From Mycolicibacterium sp. CR10 (GTDB taxonomy: Bacteria > Actinomycetota > Actinomycetes > Mycobacteriales > Mycobacteriaceae), in the NCBI RefSeq assembly GCF_005222675.1, contig NZ_STGE01000006.1, positions 167,883 to 231,882 of the forward strand: 64,000 nt of DNA, read 5' to 3'. The first letter of the stretch is position 1. Each line of letters begins with the position of its first letter. Below the pieces are notes generated by a model. The model did no database searches. It had not been told where the DNA came from and worked only from the letters and a program-made list of their open reading frames with translations. Of this stretch, positions 51,338-60,913 are shown in pieces. Position numbers and translations under genes: made by a program.

Positions 51338-51647
51338 GTATTCTCCTCAAGCCCCCGGGCGCGTCATTTTGCTGACGCGGCCACGCGAGGGCTTCGATTT
51401 TATGTCCGGGCTAACTTCTCCCGAACTTGTTATGGTCTCGCCCCGAGCGATCCACGAGGGAACAATCTCGGTGCCGGTCTGAATGATGGCCGGACGGTCT
51501 GCGCCGCACCGCGGGTTGCGATGGTCGCGTCGTCAAAGTCTTCATCCGGGTGGCCGACCACGGGTTGTCAGGCCGGTCACCCGAGGCCAGTATCCCACAT
51601 CCTGACTGTGGGACGGATAAGGCCGCGCCGACCAGTCGCGCGCGGCC
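51338..51647. other. 310-base gap: rne leader and promoter region
   Basis: No gene is visible in any frame. On the minus strand it holds a candidate rne -10 (TAAAAT, 51397-51402), and a foldable leader between it and the rne GTG, listed separately. The remainder up to the ndk stop at 51648 shows no feature I can support. Confidence 0.5.
51349..51394 (-). promoter_or_regulatory. Foldable 5' leader of rne
   Basis: A 7-base perfect stem (CGCGTCA at 51360-51366 with TGACGCG at 51373-51379, 6-base loop) sits inside an outer 6-base pair of arms (AAGCCC at 51349-51354, GGGCTT at 51389-51394). The outer stem ends directly next to the TCTCCT complement of the Shine-Dalgarno site (51342-51347). RNase E leaders in other bacteria are autoregulatory; here this is an inference. 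Confidence 0.45.
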
Positions 51648-52058
51648 CTACGAGCCGGGGAACCAGAGCTCGATCTCGCGCACCGCCGAGTCCGGCGAAT
51701 CGGACCCGTGCACGAGGTTGAATTGTGTCTCCAACCCCAGGTCACCGCGGATGGTGCCGGGGGTGGCCTTCTCTACCGGATCGGTCCCGCCGGCCAGCTG
51801 CCGGAAGGCCGCGACGGCGCGCGGACCTTCCAGGATCGCCGCCACAACCGGTCCCGAGGTGATGAATTCCAGCAGCGACGGGAAGAACGGCTTGCCCTCG
51901 TGCTCGGCGTAGTGGGCACGGGCCAGCTCGTCGCTGACGTTCTTCAGCTCCAACGCCGCGATGGTGAGGCCCTTGCCCTCGATTCGGCTGAGGATCTCTC
52001 CGATGAGGTGGCGCTCGACGCCGTCGGGCTTGATCAGTACGAGGGTTCGCTCAGTCAC
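51648..52058 (-). CDS. ndk: Nucleoside diphosphate kinase
   Basis: 136 residues. NDK transfers the gamma phosphate among nucleotides through a phospho-His. [20 protein letters not shown], the TRGD-like GTIRGDLG and the active-site [13 protein letters not shown] (His about residue 117) are present. The start is GTG at 52058, exactly seven bases after a TAGGCT -10, so probably leaderless. Upstream lies a tandem duplication of a 62 bp unit. Confidence 0.96.
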   Translation of the reverse strand: MTERTLVLIKPDGVERHLIGEILSRIEGKGLTIAALELKNVSDELARAHYAEHEGKPFFPSLLEFITSGPVVAAILEGPRAVAAFRQLAGGTDPVEKATPGTIRGDLGLETQFNLVHGSDSPDSAVREIELWFPGS

Positions 52059-52065
52059 GGCCGAC

Positions 52066-52071
52066 AGCCTA
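52066..52071 (-). promoter_or_regulatory. Leaderless -10 (TAGGCT) of ndk
   Basis: TAGGCT on the minus strand followed by seven bases and the GTG at 52058. Its last base on the plus strand is the first base of the 62 bp repeat array. Confidence 0.5.
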
Positions 52072-52194
52072 GCCGGACGACGATCACGCGGCGAGGAACG
52101 AGTCCGCGTTGAGGAGTCCGGCCATCACACACAGCCGGACGACGATCAATCGGCGAGGAACGAGTCCGCGTTGAGGAGTCCGGCCATCACACCT
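52071..52194. repeat. Tandem duplication of a 62 bp unit upstream of ndk
   Basis: Two head-to-tail copies, 52071-52132 and 52133-52194, differing at about two internal positions and at their junction ends. On the minus strand each copy has a 13-codon ORF: 52084-52125 ([13 protein letters not shown]) and 52146-52187 ([13 protein letters not shown]). The array fills the whole gap between the DUF4233 gene and the ndk promoter. Confidence 0.75.
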
Positions 52195-52615
52195 AGCCAC
52201 CCGGTGGCTGCTGTCCGGGCAGAAGACCGCGCTTCTGCCGCCGGAGCACCTCTGCCCGCAGGTACACGATGAGCAGCCAGACGATCGTGAACAGCAGCCC
52301 GATGAAACCAAGGCCTGGATAGATGACCCACCCAGCGATCAGCAACAGCTGAACGCCCAGGTTGGCCCAGATCGCCCAGGACCGCCCCTGGATACCGGCC
52401 ATCAGCACCAACAGCACCGCGACCCCGATGACGTATCCCATCGACACCGCGGACAGGCCGCCTCCCACGGCGCTGACGACGGGCAGCGCCAGGAGCACGA
52501 CGATGGCTTCCAGGATCAGCGTGCCCGCCATGACGCCGCGAAAGCTCTTCCAGGGATCCGGAGCCGCCCCGGCGGCGACATCGGGCTCCGGATCCGGGGC
52601 TGGGTGCTCGCTCAC
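52193..52615 (-). CDS. DUF4233 membrane protein (Rv2446c-like)
   Basis: 140 residues with four predicted spans after a Pro/Asp-rich cytoplasmic start: GVMAGTLILEAIVVLLALPV, MGYVIGVAVLLVLMAGIQ, IWANLGVQLLLIAGWVIYPG and FIGLLFTIVWLLIVYLR. Always found after folC in mycobacteria; role unknown. The GTG start overlaps the folC stop by four bases (GTGA). Confidence 0.85.
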   Translation of the reverse strand: MSEHPAPDPEPDVAAGAAPDPWKSFRGVMAGTLILEAIVVLLALPVVSAVGGGLSAVSMGYVIGVAVLLVLMAGIQGRSWAIWANLGVQLLLIAGWVIYPGLGFIGLLFTIVWLLIVYLRAEVLRRQKRGLLPGQQPPGG

Positions 52616-54039
52616 GCGGGGTCCTTTCCGAACAGGGTCCGCGCCGCGCCCGCGGTGACCACCGATCCGGTGATCACCACGCCGACCCCGCCCATGCCGC
52701 CTACTCCGTCGCCCTCGTTGCCGGATTCCTCCACCAATGCGGTGGCCGTCTCGATGGCATCCGGGAGCGTGCTCGCGACGATGACGCGCTCCGGACCGAA
52801 CCGCTCCTCCGCCTTCAACGCGAGCGCCTCCACTTCGAGAGCGCGCGGGGACCCGTTGTGCGTGACGACGATCTGGTCGAGTACCGGCTCCAACGCCGCG
52901 AGGATGCCGTCGGTGTCCTTGTCGGCCATGACGGAGACGACGCCGACGAGAAACCGGAAGTCGAACTCCTCCGCCAATGCCTGCGCTAGTGCGACAGCCC
53001 CTGCGGGATTGTGCGCCGCATCGATGAACACCGTTGGGGCACTGCGCATTCGCTCAAGACGGCCGGGCGAGGTCACTGACGCGAAGCCGGCCCGCACGGC
53101 GTCGACATCGAGTTGGCGGTCGGCTCCGGCGCCGAAGAACGCCTCGACGGCGGCGAGTGCGACCACGGCGTTGTGCGCCTGATGATCGCCGTGGAGCGGA
53201 AGAAAGATATCGGAGTACAACCCGCCGAGCCCCTGCAACTCGAGCATCTGGCCGCCGACGGCCACCTGCCTGCCGAGCACCGCGAACTCCGAGTCCTCGC
53301 GGGCGACGGCGGCATCGACGCGCACCGCCTGGGCCAGGAGCACCTCCATCGCCTCCTGCGGCTGGCGGGCGATCACGGCGACCGTGTCGGTGGGGATCAA
53401 ATCGTCGGTTTGTTTGGTGATGATGCCGGCCTTCTCGCCGGAGATCTCGGCGATCGTGTGGCCGAGATAGTCGACGTGGTCGATGCCGATGGGGGTGATG
53501 ACCGCGACCGGAGCGTTGACGACGTTGGTGGCGTCCCACCGGCCACCGAGACCGACTTCGACGACCGCGACATCGATCGGAGCGTCGGCGAAGGCCGCGA
53601 AAGCCATCGCGGTGACGACCTCGAACTTGCTCATCTTCGGTCCGCCTGCGCCTTCGGACTGCTGGTCGACCAACTCGACGAACGGCTCGATCTCCCGATA
53701 GGTGTTCACATAGGTCGCCGGGCTGATCGGCCTGCCGTCGATCGAGATGCGTTCCACCGCCGACTGCAGGTGCGGGCTGGTGGTGCGGCCGGTCCGTCGG
53801 GCAAGCGCGGTCAGCAGCGCGTCGACCATCCTGGCCACCGACGTCTTGCCGTTGGTCCCGCCGATGTGAATCGAGGGATAGCCCAGTTGTGGTGACCCGA
53901 GCATCTCCATGAGCGCCGAGATCCGCGCGGTGCTCGGTTCGAGCTTCGTCTCCGGCCAGCGCTGGTCGAGAAGATGCTCGACCTGCAGCAACGACGCGAT
54001 CTCGTCGGGGGTGGGTTCGGACCCGAGGTCGTCACTCAT
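52612..54039 (-). CDS. folC: Folylpolyglutamate/dihydrofolate synthase
   Basis: 475 residues. FolC attaches glutamate to dihydropteroate and extends polyglutamate tails on folates. The P-loop HIGGTNGKTSVARMVDALL, TSPHLQSAVERISIDG, VEVGLGGRWDATNVV and FIDAAHNPAGAVALAQAL are diagnostic. ATG at 54039 with GAGGTG upstream begins the conserved mycobacterial N-terminus; a GTG at 54066, directly after the valS stop, is an alternative. It lies between valS and the DUF4233 gene in one transcript. Confidence 0.93.
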   Translation of the reverse strand: MSDDLGSEPTPDEIASLLQVEHLLDQRWPETKLEPSTARISALMEMLGSPQLGYPSIHIGGTNGKTSVARMVDALLTALARRTGRTTSPHLQSAVERISIDGRPISPATYVNTYREIEPFVELVDQQSEGAGGPKMSKFEVVTAMAFAAFADAPIDVAVVEVGLGGRWDATNVVNAPVAVITPIGIDHVDYLGHTIAEISGEKAGIITKQTDDLIPTDTVAVIARQPQEAMEVLLAQAVRVDAAVAREDSEFAVLGRQVAVGGQMLELQGLGGLYSDIFLPLHGDHQAHNAVVALAAVEAFFGAGADRQLDVDAVRAGFASVTSPGRLERMRSAPTVFIDAAHNPAGAVALAQALAEEFDFRFLVGVVSVMADKDTDGILAALEPVLDQIVVTHNGSPRALEVEALALKAEERFGPERVIVASTLPDAIETATALVEESGNEGDGVGGMGGVGVVITGSVVTAGAARTLFGKDPA

Positions 54040-54066
54040 CGGCACCTCGGCTCTTCGCGCAAGCAC

Positions 54067-56766
54067 TCATTGCGGCGGCAACGAATCGAGCCTCGCCGTG
54101 ATGCGCTCCACTTCCTCGCGCGCCACCTGCTGGCGGGCCCGGATCTTGTCGACGATGTCCTCGGGTGCCTTGGCCAGGAAGCCCTCGTTGCCGAGTTTGC
54201 CTGCGGTTCCTGCCAGTTCCTTCTGCGCGGCCGCCAGGTCCTTCTCGAGCCGGCGGCGCTCTGCGGCGACGTCGACGGTTCCCGAGGTGTCCAGCTCGAC
54301 GACCACGGTGGCTCCGGACAACCGCACCTCCAGAGAGGCCGACGGGGTGAAGTCGTCGGCGGGTGGGGTCAGCCAGGCCAGCGCGGTCACCGCGGGAATG
54401 TGGGCATCCAGCCCCGCGGCGGTGATGTCGAGAAGTCGCGCCGGTACCTTCTGCCGGTCGCCGAGGCCTTGGTCGCTGCGGAATCTGCGGACCTCGGTGA
54501 TCAGCTTCTGCATGTCGGCGACACGTTGTGCCGCAGCGTGATCCACGTCGATCCCGGACGGCACCGGCCAGTCGGCGATCACCACCGACTCACCACCGGT
54601 CAGGGTCTTCCAGAGCACCTCGGTGACGAACGGCATCACCGGGTGCAGAAGCTTGAGCAGGGTGTCCAGGACTGCCGCCAGCACCGCGGTGGTATGGGAA
54701 ACCCGGTCACTGTCCTGGGAACCCAGTTGCACCTTGGCGAGTTCGACATACCAGTCGCAGAACTCGTCCCAGGCGAAGTGGTAGAGCGACTCACATGCCC
54801 TGCTGAACTCGTAGCTGTCGAGGGCCGAATCCACCTCCGCACGAACTTCTTCCAGCCTGCCGAGAATCCACCGGTCGGCGTCGGTGAGCTCGCCGACTGC
54901 GGGCAGCGGCGCCGGGCTGGCACCGTTGAGCAACGCGAAGCGAGTGGCATTGAACAGTTTGGTGGCGAAGTTGCGCGATGCCCGAGCGTGGTCCTCGCCG
55001 ATCGACAGGTCGCCGCCCGGGCTGGCGCCACGGGCCAGTGTGAACCGCAGGGCATCGGCCCCGAACGTCTCGACCCAGTCCAGAGGGTCGATGCCGTTTC
55101 CTTTCGACTTGCTCATCTTTCGGCCGAACTCGTCACGAATCAGGCCGTGCAGGAACACATTCTGGAACGGCACCTGCGGACCACGCGTGCCGTCTGCCGT
55201 GATCGCGGGATCGGCGGCGACGAACGTGCCGAACATCATCATCCGCGCCACCCAGAAGAACAGGATGTCGTAACCGGTCACCAGCACCGAGGTCGGGTAG
55301 AACTTCGCCAGCTCGGCGGTGTGCTCCGGCCAGCCCATCGTGGAGAACGGCCACAGCGCGGAGCTGAACCAGGTGTCGAGCACGTCGGGGTCCTGCTCCC
55401 AGCCCTCCGGCGGTGTCTCGTCCGGTCCGACGCAGACGGTTTCGCCGTTGGGTCCGTGCCAGATCGGGATCCGGTGACCCCACCACAGCTGGCGTGAGAT
55501 GCACCAGTCGTGCATGTTGTCGACCCAGCCGAACCAGCGCGGCTCCAGGCTGGCGGGGTGAATCACCGTGTCGCCGTTACGGACAGCGTCGCCGGCCGCC
55601 TTGGCCAGGGACTCGACCTTCACCCACCACTGCAGGCTCAGCCGCGGCTCGATCGGTTCGCCGCTGCGCTCGGAGTGCCCGACACTGTGCAGGTAGGGCC
55701 GCTTCTCGGCCACGATGCGGCCCTGTTCGGCCAGCGCCTCGCGGACTGCGACCCGCGCGTCGAACCGATCCAATCCGTCGAATTGCGTTCCGGTGTCGAC
55801 GATCCGGCCCTTGGTGTCCAGAATCGAGGGCATCGGAAGCTGGTGCCGCATGCCGATCTCGAAGTCGTTAGGGTCATGGGCGGGCGTGACTTTGACTGCG
55901 CCGGTGCCGAACTCGGGGTCGACGTGGTGGTCGGCGACAATGATGAGGCGAGAATCCAAGAACGGGTGCGGCAGCGTCTTGCCGACGAGGTGGCGGTATC
56001 GCTCATCATCGGGATGCACGGCGATCGCGGTGTCGCCGAGCATCGTCTCCAGCCGGGTGGTGGCGACCACGATATGGGGCTCCCCGTCGTCCAGGGATCC
56101 GTAGCGGAACGACACCAGTTCACCTTCGACGTCCTCGTACTTGACCTCGAGGTCGGAGATCGCGGTCTCGAGCACCGGCGACCAGTTGACGAGGCGCTCG
56201 GCCTGGTAGATCAGCCCGGCGTCGAAGAGACGTTTGAAGATCGTGCGGACCGCGCGCGACAGCCCGTCGTCCATCGTGAAGCGGTCCCGGCTCCAGTCCA
56301 CGCCGTCGCCGATGGCACGCATCTGCCACCCGATGGTGCCGCCGGACTCCCGCTTCCAGTCCCAGACCTTGTCGATGAACAGCTCCCGACCGAAGTCCTC
56401 TTTGGTCTTGCCGTCGACCGCGAGCTGCTTCTCCACCACCGACTGGGTGGCGATGCCCGCGTGGTCCATGCCGGGGAGCCAGAGCACCTCGTAGCCCTGC
56501 ATGCGCTTGCGCCGGGTCAGCGCATCCATCAGCGTGTGGTCGAGGGCGTGGCCCATATGCAGGTTGCCGGTGACGTTCGGCGGCGGCAGCACGATCGAGT
56601 ACGGGGGTTTACCGCTGCTGGGATCAGCGCCGAAGTAGCCGGCGTTGACCCAGCCCTCGTACAGCGCACTCTCCACCGCCCCGGGATCCCACGATTTGGG
56701 CAGGGCCTCCAGGCTCGGGCCTGCTTCGGGGCCGCTGCTGGCGATGGGCTGGGAACTGGCGGTCAC
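54067..56766 (-). CDS. valS: Valyl-tRNA synthetase
   Basis: 899 residues, class I synthetase. HIGH-type motif [16 protein letters not shown] near residue 60, editing domain ([19 protein letters not shown]), KMSKS motif [16 protein letters not shown] near 560 and a C-terminal coiled coil ([18 protein letters not shown]). GTG start six bases after a TAGAAT -10. folC follows directly. Confidence 0.97.
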   Translation of the reverse strand: MTASSQPIASSGPEAGPSLEALPKSWDPGAVESALYEGWVNAGYFGADPSSGKPPYSIVLPPPNVTGNLHMGHALDHTLMDALTRRKRMQGYEVLWLPGMDHAGIATQSVVEKQLAVDGKTKEDFGRELFIDKVWDWKRESGGTIGWQMRAIGDGVDWSRDRFTMDDGLSRAVRTIFKRLFDAGLIYQAERLVNWSPVLETAISDLEVKYEDVEGELVSFRYGSLDDGEPHIVVATTRLETMLGDTAIAVHPDDERYRHLVGKTLPHPFLDSRLIIVADHHVDPEFGTGAVKVTPAHDPNDFEIGMRHQLPMPSILDTKGRIVDTGTQFDGLDRFDARVAVREALAEQGRIVAEKRPYLHSVGHSERSGEPIEPRLSLQWWVKVESLAKAAGDAVRNGDTVIHPASLEPRWFGWVDNMHDWCISRQLWWGHRIPIWHGPNGETVCVGPDETPPEGWEQDPDVLDTWFSSALWPFSTMGWPEHTAELAKFYPTSVLVTGYDILFFWVARMMMFGTFVAADPAITADGTRGPQVPFQNVFLHGLIRDEFGRKMSKSKGNGIDPLDWVETFGADALRFTLARGASPGGDLSIGEDHARASRNFATKLFNATRFALLNGASPAPLPAVGELTDADRWILGRLEEVRAEVDSALDSYEFSRACESLYHFAWDEFCDWYVELAKVQLGSQDSDRVSHTTAVLAAVLDTLLKLLHPVMPFVTEVLWKTLTGGESVVIADWPVPSGIDVDHAAAQRVADMQKLITEVRRFRSDQGLGDRQKVPARLLDITAAGLDAHIPAVTALAWLTPPADDFTPSASLEVRLSGATVVVELDTSGTVDVAAERRRLEKDLAAAQKELAGTAGKLGNEGFLAKAPEDIVDKIRARQQVAREEVERITARLDSLPPQ

Positions 56767-56772
56767 CGAGCC

Positions 56773-56778
56773 ATTCTA
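56773..56778 (-). promoter_or_regulatory. Leaderless -10 (TAGAAT) of valS
   Basis: TAGAAT on the minus strand lies six bases before the GTG at 56766. It is a near-consensus -10. Confidence 0.45.
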
Positions 56779-56820
56779 GGAAGACGCCGCGGGCGGCTCA
56801 CCGCCGCCCGACACCAGGCG

Positions 56821-57429
56821 CTACTTCTTCCCGCCCAACAGCCCACCGAGAATGTCGCCGAGGCCGCCACCCTTGCCGCCACCCAGAACGCTGCCGAGGA
56901 TGCTGCCGAGCGGGTTGTCGGCGCCGCCGCCCCCGCCCCCGCCTGCGCCGCCGAGAATGCTGCCCAGGATGTCGCCGATTCCGCCGCCGCCACTGGCTTG
57001 TGCCTGCGGCTGGGCCGCCTGGCCCCCTCCGGAGAGCTGCTTTCCGATGTAGGCGAGCACGATCGGGGCCAGGATCGGCAGCAACTTCTTGATCAGATCG
57101 CTGTTGCCTGCGCCGCCGCCGGCCAAGGCGGACGCCACCTGGCCGGTGTCGTTGCCCCCGAAGATCTTCGAGATCGCCTTCGAGCCGTCTGCTTCGTCCA
57201 CCTGGTCGACGCTCACTCCACCGTCGAGGAGGCCGCTGGCGGCGTGGTTGTTGGCCGCCGACGCGATGTTGGTGGCCGCGTCGGGATCCTGCGCGTTCTG
57301 CTGCAGTCCGCCGACGAGCACCGGCACCAGCGTCTGGATCGCGCTGTTCACCTCGCCTTCGTCGACACCCAGCCTGCTGGCGATCTGCTGCGTGGGAATT
57401 TGATTGAAGAGTTCGTCGAGGCCGGCCAT
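56821..57429 (-). CDS. DUF937 (YidB-like) protein
   Basis: 202 residues. MAGLDELFNQIPTQQIASRLG and VNSAIQTLVPVLVGGLQQNAQ form the DUF937 helical region; the second half is Gly-rich with repeats of GDILGSILGG and GSVLGGGKGGG. Role unknown. The ATG at 57429 has AAGGTGGAAG upstream, favouring it over the ATG at 57444. It lies 54 bases upstream of valS. Confidence 0.8.
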   Translation of the reverse strand: MAGLDELFNQIPTQQIASRLGVDEGEVNSAIQTLVPVLVGGLQQNAQDPDAATNIASAANNHAASGLLDGGVSVDQVDEADGSKAISKIFGGNDTGQVASALAGGGAGNSDLIKKLLPILAPIVLAYIGKQLSGGGQAAQPQAQASGGGGIGDILGSILGGAGGGGGGGADNPLGSILGSVLGGGKGGGLGDILGGLLGGKK

Positions 57430-57528
57430 CACTTCCACCTTCATCGCTGGTAACCGTGGGTACGGCCCGACACTAGACCCACGCCCTCGCCGCCGACAGC
57501 GGTTCGGCTCAAGCCGGACCGAATGCGA

Positions 57529-58797
57529 TCAGGGCAACCGCAGCGTCTCCAACGACACCCCTGCGGCGGGGAACCTGGCCAGCAGCGCGTCACCCATCGC
57601 CGCCGCCGGAGTGAGCACTCCTGTCAGTTCGGACAGCTTGTCGCGGTCCAGCGCGAGCGCCAGTCCGCTTTCACCCAGCAACACTGACGTCGCTTTGTAA
57701 CCCGGGTCACCCTGCTGGGACATCCGCGCGACATAACGGGCACCCGTCGACGTGGTCGTGTAGGTCTCGACGGTGTAGTGACCCTGCTCGCGTGCCCGTT
57801 CGCTGGGTCCGGTACCCGGCTTGGGCAGAATGCGTTCCAGGATCCGCTCCGGCACCCGATCCAGGAACCGGCCGCCGAGCTCCACCGTCGCGACGTTCCC
57901 ACCGGTCGCCATCGCCGCGGCCACCGGCGCGACGATCGAGCGTCCCAGGCTCATCTGTTCCGCGTACTCGAATCGCCTGCCGTAGGCGTAGCCGAGCATC
58001 GCGTTGCTGCGCCGGACGATCCGACTGTTGGGAATCGCCATCGCGAATGCCCCGACCCAGTAACCGTCGAGTTCGGGGGCGATGTCGCGGCCGCGTCGCC
58101 AGCGCGCGTCGGGCTGGGGTCCGAAATCGGGTTCGGCCGAGCGGTCCGGTGTCAACGTGTAGGGATCGTTGAGCAGCCGCCGCGCCTCCGGATCCTTGGC
58201 GGCCTCCCGGAACAGGTTGGTCATCGACGCGATCGTGCCGCCGGAGAGCCCGCCCGCGAACCGACGCACCACATAGTTCGTGTCCCCGAGCTGGCCCGCT
58301 CCGTCGCGTTCGGCCTGCCGATACAACGCGAACACCGTGAGATCCGAAGGGATGGAGTCGAACCCGCACGAGTGCACGATGCGCGCCCCGGTGTCGACGG
58401 CTTCCTTGTGGTAGAGGTCGATGCACTCGCGGATGAACAGCGGCTCACCGGTCAGGTCGGCGTAGTCGGTGCCCGCTGCCGCACACGCGGCGACCAGCGG
58501 AACCCCATAGCGCATGTAGGGCCCCACGGTGCTGATCACCACTCGCGTGCTGGCCGCCATCGCGTTGAGCGTCGACGGTTGCGACGCGTCGGCGGCGATC
58601 AGCGGCCACGATTGCGCCGCAGGCCCCAGCGTGTCGCGCACGGCGAGCAGCCGATCGGTGGACCGGCCCGCGAGGGCGATGCGCGCGCCGTCGCCCGCCG
58701 TCGCGAGATACTGCGCGGTCAGCTTCCCGACGAATCCGGTGGCGCCGTAGAGGACGATGTCGAATTCTCGGTCGGCGGCATTCTCCGGGGAGCTCAT
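57529..58797 (-). CDS. Saccharopine dehydrogenase-like/trans-acting enoyl reductase family (Rv2449c-like)
   Basis: 422 residues. N-terminal Rossmann fold with IVLYGATGFVGKLTAQYLAT and VVISTVGPYMRYGVPLVAACA; the central HSCGFDSIPSDLTVFALYRQ is typical of the mycobacterial branch that includes the trans-acting enoyl reductase of phthiocerol synthesis. It probably reduces a lipid or polyketide intermediate with NADPH; the exact substrate is unknown. ATG at 58797, eight bases after a TAGCGT -10. Confidence 0.85.
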   Translation of the reverse strand: MSSPENAADREFDIVLYGATGFVGKLTAQYLATAGDGARIALAGRSTDRLLAVRDTLGPAAQSWPLIAADASQPSTLNAMAASTRVVISTVGPYMRYGVPLVAACAAAGTDYADLTGEPLFIRECIDLYHKEAVDTGARIVHSCGFDSIPSDLTVFALYRQAERDGAGQLGDTNYVVRRFAGGLSGGTIASMTNLFREAAKDPEARRLLNDPYTLTPDRSAEPDFGPQPDARWRRGRDIAPELDGYWVGAFAMAIPNSRIVRRSNAMLGYAYGRRFEYAEQMSLGRSIVAPVAAAMATGGNVATVELGGRFLDRVPERILERILPKPGTGPSERAREQGHYTVETYTTTSTGARYVARMSQQGDPGYKATSVLLGESGLALALDRDKLSELTGVLTPAAAMGDALLARFPAAGVSLETLRLP

Positions 58798-58805
58798 GTC
58801 GACCG

Positions 58806-58811
58806 ACGCTA
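58806..58811 (-). promoter_or_regulatory. Leaderless -10 (TAGCGT) of the reductase gene
   Basis: TAGCGT on the minus strand, eight bases before the ATG at 58797; it contains the stop codon of the upstream peptidase. Confidence 0.35.
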
Positions 58812-60845
58812 CCCGAGCGTCTCCGGCAGCTTCACGTCCCTTCCGAGCACATGCTGCGACAGGAAGGCGGTCACCACCTGATACCAGATCTTGGCGTGTT
58901 GCGGCTGGAGCACCCAGTGATTCTCCGACGGGAAATACAGGAAGCGGTGCACGGTCGTCCCGTCGTCGGCTGCTGGCAGCGCAGATCGGCTCAGGATCTC
59001 GTACCAGAGCCGTAGCGCCTCGCCGATCGGCACCCGGTAGTCCTTGTCACCGTGAATGACGAGCATCGGTGTGGAGATCTCGGAGACGAACAGGTGCGGG
59101 GAGTTCGCGGCCGACATCTCCGGTGTCATTTCCCTGGCCCACCAGTAGCCGCCGTCGGTGGTCGCGCCGAACTGGTCGAGAGCCCAGAGGCTGGCGTGGG
59201 TGACGATCGCGGCGAAGCGGTCGGTGTGCCCGGCGATCCAGTTGGCCATGTACCCGCCGAACGAGCCGCCCATCGCCGCGGTGCGGGTCTCGTCCACCCG
59301 CGGGTGCGCACAGGCGGCGTCCGTCGCTGCCATCAGATCCGTATACGGCGCGAAGCCCCAAGCGCCCCAGCCCCGTTGAATGAAGTCCTGGCCATAACCC
59401 GTCGACAGCGCTGGGTCGGGAAGCAGGACCGCGTAGCCGGCGGCGACCATGAGCCACGGATTCCACCGCCAGTGCCAGGCGTTCCAGCTCGCCAGCGGGC
59501 CACCGTGAATCCACAGCAACAGTGGCGCGGGCGCATCGTCATCGCCACCCTGCGGGAGCACCAGCCAGGACCGGACGCGCCGCCCGTCATCGGCGACCGC
59601 CGTCATCTCCGTCAATGTGCCCGGCAGTTCGGGCAGCGGCACGCACGGCAGTACCGTCACCGAGCCGTCGGCGTCGATGCGCACCGGATGTTGCGGCGTC
59701 GCATAGGAACTGCGCACGGCGAACAGCACACCATCGGGGGCGGCACGCACGTCGGAGTACGTGAAGTCGTCCGCGACAACCGGGCGCACGGCACCCGACC
59801 CCGGGTCGACAGCGAAGATCGGACCCCGGCCGTTATCGTCCGCCGTCACGATCAACGACGCGCCGTCCGCGGCCCACGTGACCGAGTTCGGCCAGCGGTC
59901 CCAGTCGCCCGTCAACTCGATCGGTTCCTCACCGAAACCTATGACGCACAGGGTTATTCGCGGTGCCCGCTGGGGCGTCGAGATGGTCTCGCGGGTGAAC
60001 GCGACCGAGCGTCCGTCGGGCGAGATCGCCGGCAGGCCGACGTCGGCATCGGGGTCGTCGACGATGACGGAACGTTGCGTGGTCGTCACGTCGATCCGGA
60101 CCAATCTGCTGCGGAGCGCCGCTCCGGCCGCCGGCCCGTTCCACGTCGTGACGACGAAAGTGCCGTCGCGGCTGAGGTCGATGTGCGCTTCGCGTAGCGC
60201 GTCGCCCGGGTCCGGTGTGAGATCACGGTGCCCGTCGGCGGACGGTTCGGCAGTGAACAGGTGGGCGCGGTCGGGACCCAGGTCGTGGTCCCAGTACCGG
60301 ACAGGGTAGCCCTGGTGCAATACAGCCGACACCTTGTTGTCCTTGCGTGCCGTTCGCAGTCGCGTGTCGTCGTCGATACCGGTCGCCGACGGCAACATCG
60401 ACGAAGCGACCACGACGGTCGCCGCGTCGCGCGCTGCCACGACAGCGCCGACGCCGCCCGCAAGGGTTGCGACCTGGACGGCTTCGCCTCCGTCGAAGGG
60501 CAACCGCCAGAGGGACTTCGGCGGCTTGTCATCATCGTCGGTGGGCCTGGCGGCCAGGAAGAGCAGATCACCGTCGGCGGTGAACTCCGGTGACGACTCC
60601 CCCGTGGCGCCGTGGGTGATTCGGCGGGCGGGCCGATGCCCAGCGGGGTCCAGTTCCCAGAGGGAGCTGAGGAACTCGGTGCCCTTGTCGTCGAGTTGCG
60701 AGATGGTCGTCACGACCCGTGAGCCGTCGGGCGACACCGCCAGACCGGAGACCCGTGGGAGCGCCAGGAAGGTGTCGAGGTCGCCGAACGGCGACGGCGA
60801 CGTTGCAGGTTCTCTTGCGGGTCCTGTTGTGGGTCCGACTGCCAT
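58809..60845 (-). CDS. S9-family serine peptidase (prolyl oligopeptidase-like)
   Basis: 678 residues. A beta-propeller N-terminal domain (for example LAVSPDGSRVVTTISQL and LPAISPDGRSVAFTRE) is followed by an alpha/beta hydrolase domain with the nucleophile MGGSFGGYMANWIAG (Ser about residue 525), Asp in HGDKDYRVPIGEAL and His in FPSENHWVLQP. These enzymes cut short peptides or acyl-peptides. No signal peptide, so cytosolic. Not part of the recalled M. tuberculosis neighbourhood. Confidence 0.87.
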   Translation of the reverse strand: MAVGPTTGPAREPATSPSPFGDLDTFLALPRVSGLAVSPDGSRVVTTISQLDDKGTEFLSSLWELDPAGHRPARRITHGATGESSPEFTADGDLLFLAARPTDDDDKPPKSLWRLPFDGGEAVQVATLAGGVGAVVAARDAATVVVASSMLPSATGIDDDTRLRTARKDNKVSAVLHQGYPVRYWDHDLGPDRAHLFTAEPSADGHRDLTPDPGDALREAHIDLSRDGTFVVTTWNGPAAGAALRSRLVRIDVTTTQRSVIVDDPDADVGLPAISPDGRSVAFTRETISTPQRAPRITLCVIGFGEEPIELTGDWDRWPNSVTWAADGASLIVTADDNGRGPIFAVDPGSGAVRPVVADDFTYSDVRAAPDGVLFAVRSSYATPQHPVRIDADGSVTVLPCVPLPELPGTLTEMTAVADDGRRVRSWLVLPQGGDDDAPAPLLLWIHGGPLASWNAWHWRWNPWLMVAAGYAVLLPDPALSTGYGQDFIQRGWGAWGFAPYTDLMAATDAACAHPRVDETRTAAMGGSFGGYMANWIAGHTDRFAAIVTHASLWALDQFGATTDGGYWWAREMTPEMSAANSPHLFVSEISTPMLVIHGDKDYRVPIGEALRLWYEILSRSALPAADDGTTVHRFLYFPSENHWVLQPQHAKIWYQVVTAFLSQHVLGRDVKLPETLG

Positions 60846-60913
60846 GCCCCACTTCGTAACACACCCCTGCTGACGCTTGTGGATCCGGCGCGCCGACGCA
60901 CCCTGAGGGTGTC

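Noticed and set aside
53974..57453. Long plus-strand ORFs opposite valS and the DUF937 gene
   Set aside because: Typical high-GC shadow frames; valS on the other strand has all the synthetase motifs.
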